This document shows positions 61,842 through 64,000 of a DNA stretch of 64,000 nucleotides, in pieces. The stretch covers positions 165,921,042-165,985,041 of the forward strand of contig BTPG01000002.1 in assembly GCA_036245525.1 (NCBI GenBank). Reading direction: 5' to 3'. The stretch comes from Semisulcospira habei (taxonomy: Eukaryota; Mollusca; Gastropoda; Semisulcospiridae). Numbering within the stretch: position 1 is the first letter of the stretch; the number at the start of each line of letters is the position of its first letter. The position numbers were made by a program, and so were the translations under genes. Under the pieces are notes generated by a model that was not told where the DNA came from, made no database searches, and worked only from the letters and a program-made list of their open reading frames with translations.

Positions 61842-64000
61842 TTGGCTTGGCTTGACTTCGCGAACGAAGATTTTATAGGAGTTGCCCACGACGTCTGCAG
61901 GCTTGTTCGTGGCTGCGGAGGCCAATCCGAGACAGGCAGGTTCGACCGCAGTGGCTGCAGGGGAAGGTATGGCCAGGGTTCTGAGCTGCGGCATCTCTGT
62001 TTTTTCTCCTGAGCCGCTTGTCCTTAAGGCTAGCTCTGTGAGAGTCCTCAAAGGAGACAGCTGCCTTGTAAATGGTGGAGCGCCAGGTGTCACGGTCCGC
62101 AGCAAGCGAAGACCACTGGTGGTGGTCGATTTGGCAGGCACTAAGTGACTTCTTGAGACAGTCTTTGTATCTCTTCTTTGGTGCCCCTCTGTCACGGTGT
62201 CCAGTAGCAAGCTCGCCGAACAGGGTGATCTTTGGTAGGCGATGATCCTCCATCCTGGAGACATGCCCCGCCCAGCGGAGCTGTGTCCGCAGCAGCAAAG
62301 CCTCGATGCTCACAGTTTCAGCCTGTTCAAGGACCTCGACGTTGGTGACATAGTCACTCCAGTGAATGCCCAGGATGGTACGCAGGCAGCGCTGGTGGAA
62401 GCGTTCGAGGAGTCGTAGTTGGCTGCGGTAGAGGGCCCAGGACTCGGAACCATACAGCAGGGTGGTGAGGACCACAGCTCTGTACACGCTGATCTTGGTG
62501 CCTGTTTTCAGCTGTTGATTGTGCCACACCCGCTTGAAAAGTCGCCCGAAAGCGCTGTTCGCTTTTGCCAGCCTGCTGTCAAGCTCCTTGTCCAGCTTGG
62601 CGTCCGACGTGATAATGCAGCCAAGGTAAGTAAACTGGTGCACTGACTTTAGTTTAGACTCGCCAATGGTGATGTGAGGAGGGCGATACACTGTCTTGGG
62701 TGCCGGCTGATGGAGGACCTCTGTCTTTTTCAGACTGACCTCGAGTCCAAAGAGCTGGGCAGCATCTGCGAAGCAAGACGTGATGCGCTGCAGGGCTCTC
62801 TCTGTGTGTGCAACGAGGGCAGCATCATCAGCAAAAAGCAGCTCACGAATCAGTTGGTCTAGGGTTTTCGTGTGGGCCTGCAGTCGTCTGAGGTTGAACA
62901 GGCTGCCATCGAGACGATACCTGATGTACACTGCATCGTCATCATCGAGGTCCACTGTGGCCTGCTTCAACATCATGCTAAAAAAGATGGTGAAGAGGGT
63001 TGGTGCCAGCACGCAGCCCTGCTTTACGCCGTTGAGAATAGGGAATGGTTCTGAGAGGTCATTGTTGAGTCTGACCTGGCCTTGCTGGTCCTCGTGTAGC
63101 TGGACAATCATGTTGAGGAACTTTGGGGGACAGCCAAGTCGCTCCAGGATCTGCCACATGCCTTGCCTGCTCACAGTGTCGAACGCTTTTGTTAGGTCGA
63201 CAAATGTTACGTACAGCCCTTTGTTCTGCTCGCGGCACTTCTCCTGTAGCTGTCTCAGCACAAAGACCATATCGGTGGTGGTCCTGTTTGCTCTGAAGCC
63301 ACACTGGCCCTCTGGGAGTTGGTCTTCAGCGATGGCAGGTACCAGCCGATTCAGGAGCAGCCTTGCAAGGATTTTCCCAGCAATGGACAGCAGGGTAATT
63401 CCCCGATAGTTGGAACAGTCAGACTTCTCGCCTTTGTTCTTGTACAGGGTGATAACGACTGCATCACGGAGATCTTTTGGTAGTGTTCCTTCCTCCCAGC
63501 AGCAAAGAAAGAGGTCATGGAGCTTGTTGTGCAGTGCTGTGCCTCCATGTTTCCAGACCTCTGGCGGTATTCCATCAATGCCTGCTGCTTTGCCACTCTT
63601 GAGCTGGTGGATGGCTGTGAGGGTCTCTTCAGCGGTGGGCGGTTCGTCCAATTCAATCTTTACTGGGAGGTGTGGGATTTGTAGGACGACTGCTTCTTGA
63701 ACAGTGCGCTCAGCGCTGAAGAGGCTCTGAAAGTATTCCGACCAGCGGTTCAAGATGGAGGTATTATCTGTGAGGAGTGCCTGGCCATTCGCGCTTCGCA
63801 GGGGACTTTGTACCAGGTGCCTGGGGCCATACACTGCTTTCAGTGCTTCGTAGAAGCCCCTGTAGTCACCATTGTCAGCACAAAGCTGGGTCCTCTGTGC
63901 AAGTCTGGTCCACCACTCATTCTGGAGATCTCTGAGCTTGCGCTGGAGACTGCTGCAGACGAGGCGGAAGGCAGACTTCTTCACAGGGCAGGAAGGCTGG
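61842..64000 (-). mobile_element. LINE-A copy 4, runs off window
   Basis: 3' end of LINE-A with the CTTCG-TTCG-CGAAG hairpin (61855-61868) and terminal AAGCCAAGCC repeat inserted into the CR1/L2-like ORF. The 5' part lies beyond 64000, so the target duplication cannot be checked. Confidence 0.88.
61873..64000 (-). CDS. LINE-A reverse transcriptase, 5' part outside window
   Basis: The frame is open from the window edge to the stop at 61873-61875 (703 codons from the first Met). Contains GKAAGIDGIP, FVDLTKAFD, GVKQGCVLAPTLF, FADDAALVAHT and the C-terminal C-x2-C-x12-H finger ending CRRRGQLL. No lesion in the visible part. Closely similar to the protein at 9162-12389. Confidence 0.92.
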   Translation of the reverse strand, partial: QPSCPVKKSAFRLVCSSLQRKLRDLQNEWWTRLAQRTQLCADNGDYRGFYEALKAVYGPRHLVQSPLRSANGQALLTDNTSILNRWSEYFQSLFSAERTVQEAVVLQIPHLPVKIELDEPPTAEETLTAIHQLKSGKAAGIDGIPPEVWKHGGTALHNKLHDLFLCCWEEGTLPKDLRDAVVITLYKNKGEKSDCSNYRGITLLSIAGKILARLLLNRLVPAIAEDQLPEGQCGFRANRTTTDMVFVLRQLQEKCREQNKGLYVTFVDLTKAFDTVSRQGMWQILERLGCPPKFLNMIVQLHEDQQGQVRLNNDLSEPFPILNGVKQGCVLAPTLFTIFFSMMLKQATVDLDDDDAVYIRYRLDGSLFNLRRLQAHTKTLDQLIRELLFADDAALVAHTERALQRITSCFADAAQLFGLEVSLKKTEVLHQPAPKTVYRPPHITIGESKLKSVHQFTYLGCIITSDAKLDKELDSRLAKANSAFGRLFKRVWHNQQLKTGTKISVYRAVVLTTLLYGSESWALYRSQLRLLERFHQRCLRTILGIHWSDYVTNVEVLEQAETVSIEALLLRTQLRWAGHVSRMEDHRLPKITLFGELATGHRDRGAPKKRYKDCLKKSLSACQIDHHQWSSLAADRDTWRSTIYKAAVSFEDSHRASLKDKRLRRKNRDAAAQNPGHTFPCSHCGRTCLSRIGLRSHEQACRRRGQLL

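Overview
The window is eukaryotic, repeat-dense DNA from an animal, probably an invertebrate; a mollusc or other lophotrochozoan fits the mobile-element mix, but the sequence alone does not prove it. Only one stretch is a recognisable host gene: a single internal exon of purine nucleoside phosphorylase (1799-1974, minus strand) with splice sites and no stop. A second convincing exon (47003-47236, minus) could not be identified. No bacterial operon, rRNA, CRISPR or genuine tRNA gene was seen.

Layout. 1-1339: a LINE ('LINE-A' here) cut off at its 3' side. 1340-4300: PNP exon, introns, small fold-back elements. 4300-7195: a Rex1/CR1-like LINE with a long open RT frame. 8078-12467: a retroposon carrying a nested, intact LINE-A copy (1075 codons). 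12634-16845 and 39316-46022: two diverged copies of one long repeat in opposite orientation; the right one holds two later LINE insertions whose empty sites survive in the left one. 19140-23161: LINE-A on the minus strand, with target-site duplications and a tRNA-like sequence at its very 5' end. 27987-36857: a hAT-type DNA transposon with a three-exon, frameshifted transposase; inside it lie SINEs, a second DNA transposon, a third inside the second, and a LINE fragment inside the third. 41169-44455: an almost complete RTE element ('RTE-B') with 12-bp duplications. 49900-55793: a nearly intact DIRS retrotransposon (gag, RT/RNase H, tyrosine recombinase, inverted ends, internal complementary region). 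57033-58070: a SINE-like retroposon and a 297-bp perfect palindrome. 59060-61841: a CR1/L2-like LINE whose ORF is broken by a fourth LINE-A copy that runs off the window.

How it works together. At least three RTE-like LINE families, a CR1/L2 and a Rex1-like LINE, DIRS, hAT-like and piggyBac-like DNA elements, and several non-autonomous retroposons have inserted into each other. Many insertions keep exact target duplications, so the order of events can be read directly. The most unusual items are the tRNA-like head of LINE-A, the microhomology-deleted RTE-B derivative, the two nested DNA transposons with 5-bp duplications, the box-less SINE-like unit, and the palindrome with a hammerhead-like core.
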